Assembly (NCBI RefSeq): GCF_023684385.1
Contig: NZ_JAGSOJ010000002.1
Span: forward strand, 992,001-1,056,000
DNA length: 64,000 nt
Reading direction: 5' to 3'
Source: Oceanirhabdus seepicola
Lineage (GTDB): Bacteria; Bacillota; Clostridia; Clostridiales; Clostridiaceae
The position numbers and the translations under genes were made by a program. The notes beneath the pieces are model-generated. The model was not told the DNA's origin and did no database searches. It saw only the letters and a program-made list of their open reading frames with translations. The stretch's first letter is position 1, and every line of letters begins with the position of its first letter. Below are positions 1-6,283 of this stretch, one piece after another.

Positions 1-2
1 AA

Positions 3-218
3 GAAATATATAATGTTTTTAATGAAATGATAAAGCATAAATTCGAAATAAGCCTAAAAGCAAGCTCTAAAGATGTAGTAATCCAAAGCATAGCGGATGA
101 AGAACTTGCAGGTTTGGTGATTGAAGTAATAGAGTTTATAGAAAGCAAGGAGGAAGTTGATGGTAATGTCTTAAAAGATAAAATAAAGAAAATTTATAGA
201 GTATGTGCTGGTATGTAA
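3..218 (+). CDS. C-terminal part of an unrecognised protein (cut by window start)
   Basis: The reading frame is open from the window edge to the TAA at 216-218. The first ATG, at 27, has no ribosome binding site, so this is probably the tail of a longer gene that starts outside the window. The visible part is mixed charged and aliphatic, with an acidic stretch (VIEFIESKEEVDG) followed by a lysine-rich end. No motif was recognised. A rho-independent terminator follows directly, which supports a genuine gene end. Confidence 0.35.
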   Translation, partial: EIYNVFNEMIKHKFEISLKASSKDVVIQSIADEELAGLVIEVIEFIESKEEVDGNVLKDKIKKIYRVCAGM

Positions 219-229
219 ATTTTAAATAT

Positions 230-256
230 GGCGGGGTGTGACCCCTGCCGTTTTTT
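230..256 (+). terminator. Rho-independent terminator
   Basis: GGCGGGGT and ACCCCTGCC form a GC-rich stem with a single bulge and a 3-base loop, followed by six T residues. It ends the partial gene upstream. The T-run touches the ATG of the transposase remnant that follows, so that remnant is unlikely to be well expressed. Confidence 0.75.
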
Positions 257-463
257 ATGAAAAAAACTAAAAGTTATATCAATAACGAAGTTTATTTTGA
301 ACTATCTTTAACAATGGATTTAGGAGATTTGATTGAAGTAGATGATTTTGTGAGATTGATTAGCAAGATATTGGAGGGATTAGATTATTTTAAGTTAATG
401 CAAGCATACTCAAGTAAAGGGCGTCCTCCAACTGTTACTCCGAAAATTATGTTTAATATTTGA
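257..463 (+). pseudogene. N-terminal remnant of an IS1182-type transposase
   Basis: The 68 residues resemble the start of IS1182/IS5-like DDE transposases: a beta region (YFELSLTMDLGDLIEVDD), then FVRLISKILEGLD, then the family-typical SSKGRPPTVTPKIMF. The frame then stops, whereas intact family members run to roughly 450-550 residues, so the DDE catalytic domain is missing. There is no ribosome binding site, and the ATG abuts a terminator. No terminal inverted repeats were identified. This is a decayed insertion sequence rather than an active one. It marks the region as a past integration site. The family assignment comes from memory of the N-terminal motif. Confidence 0.7.
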
Positions 464-521
464 ACATATATTAAAAAAGATTCATATTATGTTTTATAAC
501 ATGATTACCAAGGAGAACCTT

Positions 522-1745
522 ATGATAAAATCCATTAAAGAATGGACTATACTAATCTATGCTGATGGCAACAATGAGCTAGTACCTGAAATGATTCAAT
601 CAAAATTAGATGTAGAAAAATTTGGTCCTAAGCATAATTTAAATGTAGTAATGCAAATTGGTCTAGCGAGTATGGAGTTGGTTAAGATATTAACTCCCTT
701 AAAACCATTACCCAAACATACTGAAATATCCTCTGGTGTAAAGCGATATTATGTTCTAAACTCAAAATCAATACTAATTGAAGATTTAGGAAATATTAAT
801 ATGGCAGGTCCTCATAATTTATATGATTTTATAAAATGGGGAATAGAAAACTATCCAGCAAAACATTATTTATTAGCTCTTTCAGGACACGGTTTTTCTT
901 TTGTTGGTGCTATACCAGATTTAAGTCAGAACACACCATATTTAATGAATTTAGTAGATATGTGTAAAGCTGTAAATATGAGTCAAAAAGATACAGGAGT
1001 AAAAATTGATATTTTACTCTTAGATATGTGCCATATGAATAAGATTGAAGTGATTTATGAGTTGGGAAAGGATAAAGAAAATTCAGTTAAAAATGTGATA
1101 ACTTACATAGAGAACGGTCCTCTAAGAGGAATTCCTTATGATAAAATCCTTTCATCCTTAGAAAAAAGTATTCCTGTAAATGATATTGGTTATTTGATAA
1201 AAGATATATTAAATAATATAAACTTAAATTTAGTAGCAATAGATATTAACTACGAAAGCTTAGAACAAATTAAACGTACAGTAAATAACTTAGCTTATTT
1301 TTATTTAATTAATGAAAGATTTAATAATAAGCCTCCTAGTGAATTAATTTATTCAATTAACTGTAAAGACCCCTTTTATAACTATGTATTAGAATTACAG
1401 AATGCCTTGAAGCAAATAATTATTTATTATAAAAGTGATTATTTTATAAAAAATAATATAATTAATATAACAACTACTGATTTATCAAAATCATTTGACA
1501 GTGTAGAGGTTATACCGATTTATAATAAATTGGGTTTTGCTAAAAACAACCTTTGGTCTAATGTAATAACAAATAAAGCCATTAATGATCCTTTAAAGCC
1601 TAATATTGATATACTTTTTAAACCAATGTTTATGTCTTCTAAAATACTCATACCTTGGATATGGTCTATGAACTCATACTTAAGTAAGGATGAAATACTA
1701 TTAGTATCATATAAACTGCTGAAGTATATGAATAGATTATCATAA
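522..1745 (+). CDS. Clostripain-family (C11) cysteine peptidase
   Basis: The 407-residue protein opens with EWTILIYADGNNEL, the characteristic first beta strand of peptidase family C11 (clostripain). The likely catalytic dyad is His123 in LALSGHGFSF and Cys170 in LLLDMCHMN, each after a hydrophobic strand as in caspase-fold enzymes. No signal peptide is visible, so it is probably cytoplasmic or released another way. Clostripains cleave after basic residues; the specificity of this one is unknown. The frame is open from 489, but the ATG at 522 was chosen because AAGGAGA lies at 510-516. The gene stands alone and ends in a terminator shared with the convergent propeller gene. Confidence 0.8.
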   Translation: MIKSIKEWTILIYADGNNELVPEMIQSKLDVEKFGPKHNLNVVMQIGLASMELVKILTPLKPLPKHTEISSGVKRYYVLNSKSILIEDLGNINMAGPHNLYDFIKWGIENYPAKHYLLALSGHGFSFVGAIPDLSQNTPYLMNLVDMCKAVNMSQKDTGVKIDILLLDMCHMNKIEVIYELGKDKENSVKNVITYIENGPLRGIPYDKILSSLEKSIPVNDIGYLIKDILNNINLNLVAIDINYESLEQIKRTVNNLAYFYLINERFNNKPPSELIYSINCKDPFYNYVLELQNALKQIIIYYKSDYFIKNNIINITTTDLSKSFDSVEVIPIYNKLGFAKNNLWSNVITNKAINDPLKPNIDILFKPMFMSSKILIPWIWSMNSYLSKDEILLVSYKLLKYMNRLS

Positions 1746-1763
1746 TATATTTATAAATAAATC

Positions 1764-1792
1764 AACCTCTCCTGCTTAATAGGAGAGGTTTT
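1764..1792. terminator. Bidirectional terminator between convergent genes
   Basis: AACCTCTCCT and AGGAGAGGTT pair perfectly around a 7-base loop, with T residues after and A residues before. It sits between the C11 peptidase gene (+) and the propeller gene (-) and can serve both. Confidence 0.75.
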
Positions 1793-1804
1793 AATAAGTA
1801 ACAA

Positions 1805-2731
1805 TTACCATAAATTTAAACCACGAAAATAAGTAGTTATATATCGTCTAATAATTGCTATAGAATATGGGTCTACTCCAACTGGAATAGTATTTATAAC
1901 TGTATTACTAGCAGTGTCAATTACTGAAACATTATTAGTGATAAAATTAGTTACATAAAGCCGCCTTCCATCTGGACTTATAGTTAATCCTGTTGGATTT
2001 GATGGTGCCCCAATATTAATTGTAGCAATTACCGTATTATTTGTTGTATTTATAACAGATACATTATTAGAACCATAATTAGTAACATAAGCTCGAGTTC
2101 CATCGTAACTAATTGCAATTCCATAAGGCTGAATGCCAACTGCAATATTGGCAAAAATAGTATTAGTTTGTAAATCTACTACTGTAACATTTCCTGACCA
2201 GAAATTGGTTACATAAGCATATCTTCCATTTGGAGTTATTGCTATGCCAAAGGGATATTGGCCGCTTGGTACATTCCCCACAACTGTATTGGTTGATGTA
2301 TTTATTATATCTAGACGATGCCGTCCGTTAATAGCAACATATGCACGAGTTCCATCTGGAGTAATATCAATTCCTACGGGATGAAATCCTACTGGTACAG
2401 TAGTAATAACAATATTACTTGATGTATCAATAACTGATACATTATCAACTGAATAATTTGTGGCATATAAACGTGTTTCATCTGGCTTAATTGCAAGATT
2501 TCCAGTACTTAGGCCTGTTGTAATAGTGGTTGTTACAGTATTACTTAATGTATCTATAACTCCAACATTATTGAAACCATGTGCATAGGCGATACGTCCA
2601 TCTTTAGTTGCTAAAATATCTGTTACAGCTCCTGAAATATTAATATTATCGATTATTGTATTATTTGATAAATCTATAACAGAAATGTTGCTATTTCTTT
2701 CACCAACGTATGCATATTCTGTGTATGACAT
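1805..2731 (-). CDS. YVTN-type beta-propeller repeat protein
   Basis: The 308 residues consist almost entirely of about seven repeats of some 42 residues. Each carries the pattern VSVIDT..NTVI..I.VG..P.GIAI.PDGTRAYVTN, the signature of YVTN/40-residue beta-propellers, so a complete seven-bladed propeller is likely. No signal peptide, lipobox or sortase signal is seen. The start codon is preceded by AAGGAGGG at good spacing. Such proteins bind ligands or partners on cell or spore surfaces in other bacteria; the role here is not evident. The last 12 residues fall outside the repeat. It is transcribed alone, convergent with the C11 peptidase gene. Confidence 0.85.
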   Translation of the reverse strand: MSYTEYAYVGERNSNISVIDLSNNTIIDNINISGAVTDILATKDGRIAYAHGFNNVGVIDTLSNTVTTTITTGLSTGNLAIKPDETRLYATNYSVDNVSVIDTSSNIVITTVPVGFHPVGIDITPDGTRAYVAINGRHRLDIINTSTNTVVGNVPSGQYPFGIAITPNGRYAYVTNFWSGNVTVVDLQTNTIFANIAVGIQPYGIAISYDGTRAYVTNYGSNNVSVINTTNNTVIATINIGAPSNPTGLTISPDGRRLYVTNFITNNVSVIDTASNTVINTIPVGVDPYSIAIIRRYITTYFRGLNLW

Positions 2732-2960
2732 AGGACTCCCTCCTTTTACTCTAATATTATATGTGTAGAAAGTATCTATGTGAAAGAATACAATATATAG
2801 TAAGTAGGGGATATAGTTATTGAACTATAAGATAAGAAAAAAGACAGATTTTTGCTGTGAGATATTAAATAAAGTAGATTAGTGAAAAGTACTCTGTTTC
2901 ATCGTATATAGGGAATACATTTAGACGAATATAGTAATGACAATTAGAATTTTTATGTAA

Positions 2961-3101
2961 ATTAGGATAACCGCCGAATTTGAAGCTCCAATAGGAATTG
3001 CTTTAGAAGAATTAGTATCAGAAAATACTCTTGTCAAATTAAATCTAAATAAATACATAACAGGGACAAACTATGTATCAAAGTTGCCCCTGTATTTTTA
3101 A
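2961..3101 (+). pseudogene. Possible decayed gene tail
   Basis: A 46-codon frame with no start codon reads as ordinary protein (for example APIGIALEELVSENTLVKLN) and ends in TAA inside a terminator hairpin. No family was recognised. It may be the last piece of a deleted gene. Elsewhere in 2732-3306 only AT-rich sequence and the two hairpins listed separately are seen. Confidence 0.2.
3060..3099 (+). terminator. Probable terminator
   Basis: ACAGGG.CAA pairs with TTG.CCCTGT across a loop, followed by a T-rich stretch. It lies at the end of the decayed frame at 2961-3101. Confidence 0.45.
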
Positions 3102-3230
3102 AATCATTTATAACAAAATCATAATTAAGTTCTTAAGCTAAATCATATAAAAGTATACAAGTAGTGCTTGTGTACTTTTTGGTACAACTTTTGCCTATGA
3201 GAGTTTTATTTCATGATTATTCCAGAAGAT

Positions 3231-3278
3231 AGATTCAAATTCCTAAGTTAATTAAGCTGAGGGAATTTGAATCTTTTT
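3231..3278. terminator. Hairpin, probable terminator
   Basis: A perfect 13-bp inverted repeat (AGATTCAAATTCC and GGAATTTGAATCT) is followed by TTTTT on the + strand. It lies just beyond the 3' end of the minus-strand methyltransferase pseudogene and may also end that transcript. Confidence 0.5.
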
Positions 3279-3306
3279 GAATTTACGGATATATTTTAGA
3301 TAAGCT

Positions 3307-3966
3307 CTATTTCTTATGTCCATTAATATAATAATATTTACAATCTGATTTTTTAGATTTTAAATAACAATAATCAATATGACGTATTCTTTCTATATCA
3401 AAATTATTAAAAAGGTTTAAAATATCTTCACGATTAGCAAAAAAATGTGGTACATCTTTTTCAGGTCCATCTTCTTTAATTAATACTGTGTTTTCATCTA
3501 TTTTAGGATACCCAGCTTTGACAAACTTCCAACTTTCTTTAGAACACATTGATGTATATACTTCTCCACCTGGCTTTAGTACTCGTTCTATTTCACCTAC
3601 AAGCTTTTTTATACCCGTTGTATCAGTGTGGGAAATAGCATGATAAGCAAATATACAGTCAATAGAATTATCGGCATACGGTAAAGAAAACATAATATCT
3701 CCAAGATTAATATCAATATCTAAATTCTCTTTTGCAGACAATTCTTTCAAATAATTCACTGCATAATCAGATATATCTATAGCTGATACGTCAAAACCTT
3801 GTTGTGCAAAAAATATAGAATGTCGTCCTAATCCAGCACCCAAATCTAAAACCTTTTTAAAGCCTAACTCGGATCATTTGTTAGCAATATAATAACAATC
3901 ATCAGTTGGTTTTAACCAAGGCGACTGATTTGCTTTTTCCCATTCCCATATTTTTGAATCTACCAT
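3307..3966 (-). pseudogene. SAM-dependent methyltransferase interrupted by an in-frame TGA
   Basis: Read from an ATG at 3966 (GGGGGAT ribosome binding site upstream), the frame gives a normal class I methyltransferase of 219 codons. It has one TGA at 3876-3874, codon 31. The interrupted context is YYIANK(stop)SELGFKKVLDLG. Related proteins are expected to have Trp there, so one TGG-to-TGA change explains it. Downstream are the SAM-binding motif LDLGAGLGRHS and an acidic strand-2 end (VSAIDIS). Translation could restart inside, but the motif I strand would be lost. The substrate is unknown. A sequencing error or readthrough is possible. Confidence 0.75.
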
Positions 3967-4224
3967 TTAAATATCCCCCATTCAAAAATTAATAAAAATA
4001 ATTAATGTTTTATACCAAGTTGATATTAAAATTAGATAACATATTATTCATATCGTAACATCATTAGTAATCTATTAATTGTTTCTGCTGCTTTGGTGTG
4101 CTTCTTAGGCAGTACATGAGTTTGGTAATATACTAGATGACTTTAGAAAGGTCAAAAATACTGACTCATAATTACCTAAAAATAGATTAATATAAAAAAA
4201 ATGATAAAATAATTAAAAAAAGAC

Positions 4225-4253
4225 TTTACAGATATAAAAAACTAGTGTAATAT
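4225..4253 (+). promoter_or_regulatory. Housekeeping-type promoter of the micro-gene array
   Basis: TTTACA and TAATAT are separated by 17 bases, matching a sigma-A promoter. It lies about 80 bases upstream of the first short gene at 4332. The transcribed leader then carries three tandem copies of an AAAAATAT-like unit (about 4275-4310). Confidence 0.65.
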
Positions 4254-4331
4254 AAGTAGCGTAGTAAGAAAAGATAAAAAATATAAAAAATATAAAAAAT
4301 ATAAAAAATTCTGAAAAGGAGGCCATGAAAA

Positions 4332-4409
4332 ATGAATACTACAATAGTTAAGAATTTAGAACATAATAAATTGAATATGGTCTGCTATCAGGAGCTTATA
4401 ATTAGATAA
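4332..4409 (+). CDS. 25-residue leader-like peptide upstream of the array
   Basis: An ATG seven bases after AAAAGGAGG encodes 25 residues ending ELIIR. The segment LEHNKLNMVCYQELIIR weakly matches the LGKNQLLGLLEYKLEYR region of the array peptides (shared L, N, L, L, R), so it may be a short, diverged member. A second ATG at 4325 in another frame stops after eight codons. Two terminator hairpins follow before the first full array gene, so this short gene may act as a leader controlling read-through, or be an independent peptide. Function unknown. Confidence 0.45.
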   Translation: MNTTIVKNLEHNKLNMVCYQELIIR

Positions 4410-4444
4410 ATTTAATTTGTAAAAAATTATTTTAAGCCAATGAG

Positions 4445-4471
4445 CCGCAGACTAAGTTCTGCGGTTTTATT
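4445..4471 (+). terminator. First terminator after the leader peptide
   Basis: CCGCAG and CTGCGG form a stem with an 8-base loop, followed by TTTTATTA. The sequence around its 3' arm is nearly the same as in the terminator at the far end of the array (6124-6154). Confidence 0.65.
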
Positions 4472-4515
4472 ATATATTAGTGTCTTTATGCATTTTTTAG
4501 ATGCTTAGATATTGA

Positions 4516-4545
4516 AGCCGTAGGGGTAACCACGGCTTTTTATTA
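4516..4545 (+). terminator. Second terminator before the array
   Basis: AGCCGT(A)GG pairs with CCACGGCT around GGTAA, followed by TTTTTA. Two terminators in a row between the promoter and the first full-length array gene suggest that transcription into the array is limited or regulated. Confidence 0.6.
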
Positions 4546-4586
4546 TGCAAAATTTTAGAAATAGTTAATTGAAAGGGGTGAGTGAT

Positions 4587-4730
4587 ATGTTAAAAAAAAG
4601 TAGAATAGGAAAAGAACAAAGATTGTCAAGTTTATTGGAATACAGACTAGAGTACAAGGAAGAACAAAATAGACTTGATAAAGAGGCTAAGAGAGAAATT
4701 GAAAATAACCTATTATTTATAGGAATGTAA
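4587..4730 (+). CDS. Array peptide A (47 aa)
   Basis: First full-length member of the micro-gene array, preceded by AAAGGGGTGAG. The peptide starts MLKKSRIGKEQRLSS, followed by a strongly charged core LLEYRLEYKEEQNRLDKEAK, and ends with NNLLFIGM. The core is predicted helical with alternating acidic and basic positions and no membrane segment or signal peptide. It is the most divergent FIGM-type copy. The family was not recognised. Function unknown. Confidence 0.6.
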   Translation: MLKKSRIGKEQRLSSLLEYRLEYKEEQNRLDKEAKREIENNLLFIGM

Positions 4731-4746
4731 TAAGGGAGATGAGAGT

Positions 4747-4887
4747 ATGAAGAGAAATATGTTTTTAGGAAAAAATCAATTACTAGGATTATTAGAGTAT
4801 AAATTAGAGTACAGAGAAGAAATAAAAAGAATTGATAAAGAGGCTAAGAGAGAAATTGAGAATAACCTATTATTTATAGGAATGTAA
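4747..4887 (+). CDS. Array peptide B (46 aa, FIGM type)
   Basis: MKRNMFLGKNQLLGLLEYKL begins this 46-residue peptide, which ends NNLLFIGM. It is preceded by AAGGGAGATGAGAGT. The nucleotide sequence is identical to units C (4904) and F (5303), pointing to very recent duplication or gene conversion. The peptide is basic and acidic throughout, with a Leu/Tyr-bearing helix core. No export signal is seen. Function unknown. Confidence 0.6.
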   Translation: MKRNMFLGKNQLLGLLEYKLEYREEIKRIDKEAKREIENNLLFIGM

Positions 4888-4903
4888 TAAGGGAGATGAG
4901 AGT

Positions 4904-5044
4904 ATGAAGAGAAATATGTTTTTAGGAAAAAATCAATTACTAGGATTATTAGAGTATAAATTAGAGTACAGAGAAGAAATAAAAAGAATTGATAAAGAGG
5001 CTAAGAGAGAAATTGAGAATAACCTATTATTTATAGGAATGTAA
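4904..5044 (+). CDS. Array peptide C (46 aa, FIGM type)
   Basis: Exact nucleotide copy of unit B, 157 bp downstream of it, with the same spacer and ribosome binding site. See unit B for sequence features. Function unknown. Confidence 0.6.
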   Translation: MKRNMFLGKNQLLGLLEYKLEYREEIKRIDKEAKREIENNLLFIGM

Positions 5045-5061
5045 TAAGGGAGATGAGGAAT

Positions 5062-5211
5062 ATGAAGAGAAATAAGTTTTTAGAAAAAAATGATTTAGCA
5101 TCATTACTAGAGTATAAATTAGAGTACAAAGAAGAAATAAGAAGAATTGAGAAAGAAGAAAAGAGAAGAATTCAAAACATTGTACTAAATTACAATACTA
5201 TGTTTATCTAA
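5062..5211 (+). CDS. Array peptide D (49 aa, LNYNTMFI type)
   Basis: Second subtype. It starts MKRNKFLEKNDLASLLEYKL, keeps the charged helix core EYKEEIRRIEKEEKRR, but ends in a different tail, NIVLNYNTMFI. The ribosome binding site is AAGGGAGATGAGG. Its partner copy is unit H (5617). The shared N-terminal half and distinct tails suggest two functional subtypes. Confidence 0.6.
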   Translation: MKRNKFLEKNDLASLLEYKLEYKEEIRRIEKEEKRRIQNIVLNYNTMFI

Positions 5212-5220
5212 TTTGAATAA

Positions 5221-5286
5221 ATAAAAAGAACTGATAAAGAGGCTAAGAGAGAAATTGAAAATAACCTATTATTTATAGGAATGTAA
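5221..5286 (+). pseudogene. Truncated array unit (C-terminal half of an A copy)
   Basis: The frame KRTDKEAKREIENNLLFIGM ends in TAA but has no start codon. The codon usage (GAA-ATT-GAA-AAT) matches unit A rather than B. It therefore marks the junction of a duplicated A-B-C-D block in which the first half of the second A was lost. Confidence 0.65.
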
Positions 5287-5302
5287 TAAGGGAGATGAGA
5301 GT

Positions 5303-5443
5303 ATGAAGAGAAATATGTTTTTAGGAAAAAATCAATTACTAGGATTATTAGAGTATAAATTAGAGTACAGAGAAGAAATAAAAAGAATTGATAAAGAGGC
5401 TAAGAGAGAAATTGAGAATAACCTATTATTTATAGGAATGTAA
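5303..5443 (+). CDS. Array peptide F (46 aa, FIGM type)
   Basis: Identical in nucleotide sequence to units B and C and located 556 bp after B, as expected for duplication of the block. It has the same AAGGGAGATGAGAGT upstream. Function unknown. Confidence 0.6.
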   Translation: MKRNMFLGKNQLLGLLEYKLEYREEIKRIDKEAKREIENNLLFIGM

Positions 5444-5459
5444 TAAGGGAGATGAGAGT

Positions 5460-5600
5460 ATGAAGAGAAATATGTTTTTAGGAAAAAATCAATTACTAGG
5501 ATTATTAGAGTATAAATTAGAGTACAGAGAAGAAATAAAAAGAATTGATAAAGAAGCAAAGAGAGAAATTGAGAATAACCTATTATTTATAGGAATGTAA
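5460..5600 (+). CDS. Array peptide G (46 aa, FIGM type)
   Basis: Same protein as unit C, but with three synonymous changes in one stretch (GAAGCAAAG for GAGGCTAAG). Silent change with an unchanged protein suggests selection on the peptide. It lies 556 bp after C. Function unknown. Confidence 0.6.
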   Translation: MKRNMFLGKNQLLGLLEYKLEYREEIKRIDKEAKREIENNLLFIGM

Positions 5601-5616
5601 TAAGGGAGATGAGAAT

Positions 5617-5766
5617 ATGAAGAGAAAAATGTTTTTAGAAAGAAATACTTTAGCATCATTATTAGAGTATAAATTAGAGTACAAAGAAGAAATAAAAAGA
5701 ATTGAGAAAGAAGAAAAGAGAAGAATTCAAAACATTGTACTAAATTACAATACTATGTTTATCTAA
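5617..5766 (+). CDS. Array peptide H (49 aa, LNYNTMFI type)
   Basis: Partner of unit D, 555 bp downstream. It begins MKRKMFLERNTLASLLEYKL and differs from D at a handful of positions, all but one in the first 11 residues; the C-terminal half is unchanged. The spacer before the start lacks one base compared with D. Function unknown. Confidence 0.6.
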   Translation: MKRKMFLERNTLASLLEYKLEYKEEIKRIEKEEKRRIQNIVLNYNTMFI

Positions 5767-5809
5767 TTTGAATAAAGTGAAAGAATAATTTAAAAGGAGA
5801 GTGTTTAAA

Positions 5810-5875
5810 GTGTTAATGTGTATTTGTAAAGGAAATAGTGATTTTAAGGTTAAAGGTTCGAATGAATATGGATAG
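5810..5875 (+). CDS. Possible 21-residue peptide
   Basis: A GTG start lies nine bases after AAAAGGAGA and gives 21 residues with two cysteines near the N-terminus (LMCICKGNSDF) before TAG. It sits between array unit H and the last small gene. The good ribosome binding site is the main support. Function unknown. The stretch 5876-5984 holds nothing else recognisable. Confidence 0.3.
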   Translation: MLMCICKGNSDFKVKGSNEYG

Positions 5876-5984
5876 CTATGTAAGAGAGCGGAATTAAAAT
5901 CAGATAATAAATTATTAAGTTGATAAACATGAGATTGAATGTAATAGGCTATATTTATAATAGTAAGTAAAGAGGTGTAAATTT

Positions 5985-6119
5985 ATGTTTAAAAAAGATA
6001 TATTAATAGAAAAAAATGATTCTTTAGGATTGTGTGGAATCAAAATTAGATCTCAAGAAACACAAGAATTAGTAAACAAAAAGATCAATAGAAAACTTGT
6101 TAGTGCACAGTTAATATAA
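5985..6119 (+). CDS. Diverged array-family peptide (44 aa)
   Basis: The peptide starts MFKKDILIEKNDSLGLCGIK. The IEKND..L segment lines up with FLEKNDLASL of unit D, so it is likely a distant member of the array family, with a different charged C-terminal half (QELVNKKINRKL). The upstream AGAGGTG is a moderate ribosome binding site. A strong terminator follows at 6124, marking the end of the array transcript. Function unknown. Confidence 0.45.
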   Translation: MFKKDILIEKNDSLGLCGIKIRSQETQELVNKKINRKLVSAQLI

Positions 6120-6123
6120 AATA

Positions 6124-6154
6124 AACCGCAGTTCAAATGAACTGCGGTTTTATT
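6124..6154 (+). terminator. Terminator closing the micro-gene array
   Basis: A perfect 10-bp stem AACCGCAGTT/AACTGCGGTT with a 6-base loop is followed by TTATTAT. Its 3' half matches that of the 4445-4471 terminator, so the array is bracketed by similar hairpins. Confidence 0.8.
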
Positions 6155-6283
6155 ATAATTTAAGAACTCTATATTTTCACAATGTAACTTAAATGTAACT
6201 ATATGTAAATGGCGACTGTATATAATTAAATGAGATTGTTGTTTATTTGTAGTATAAAAATTATTAGAAAGGTTAGGTTTTAT

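Larger units (their letters stand above)
4587..5766 (+). repeat. Tandem array of micro-genes with a 556-bp block duplication
   Basis: The units start at 4587, 4747, 4904, 5062, (5221, truncated), 5303, 5460 and 5617, giving order A-B-C-D-(A')-F-G-H with a basic period of about 157 bp. B/F, C/G, D/H and the A and A' ends are offset by 555-556 bp, so a four-gene block was duplicated in tandem. Each complete unit has its own ribosome binding site and no internal terminator, consistent with one polycistronic message. Confidence 0.8.

Noticed and set aside
5332..5559. Minus-strand 75-residue hydrophobic frame opposite the peptide array
   Set aside because: It is the antisense shadow of units F and G; the repeated Leu/Ile/Tyr composition follows from the Lys/Glu codons on the other strand, and no ribosome binding site was found.
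4587..5766. CRISPR-like spaced repeats
   Set aside because: The repeating units are coding, about 157 bp long, and lack short conserved repeats with unique spacers.
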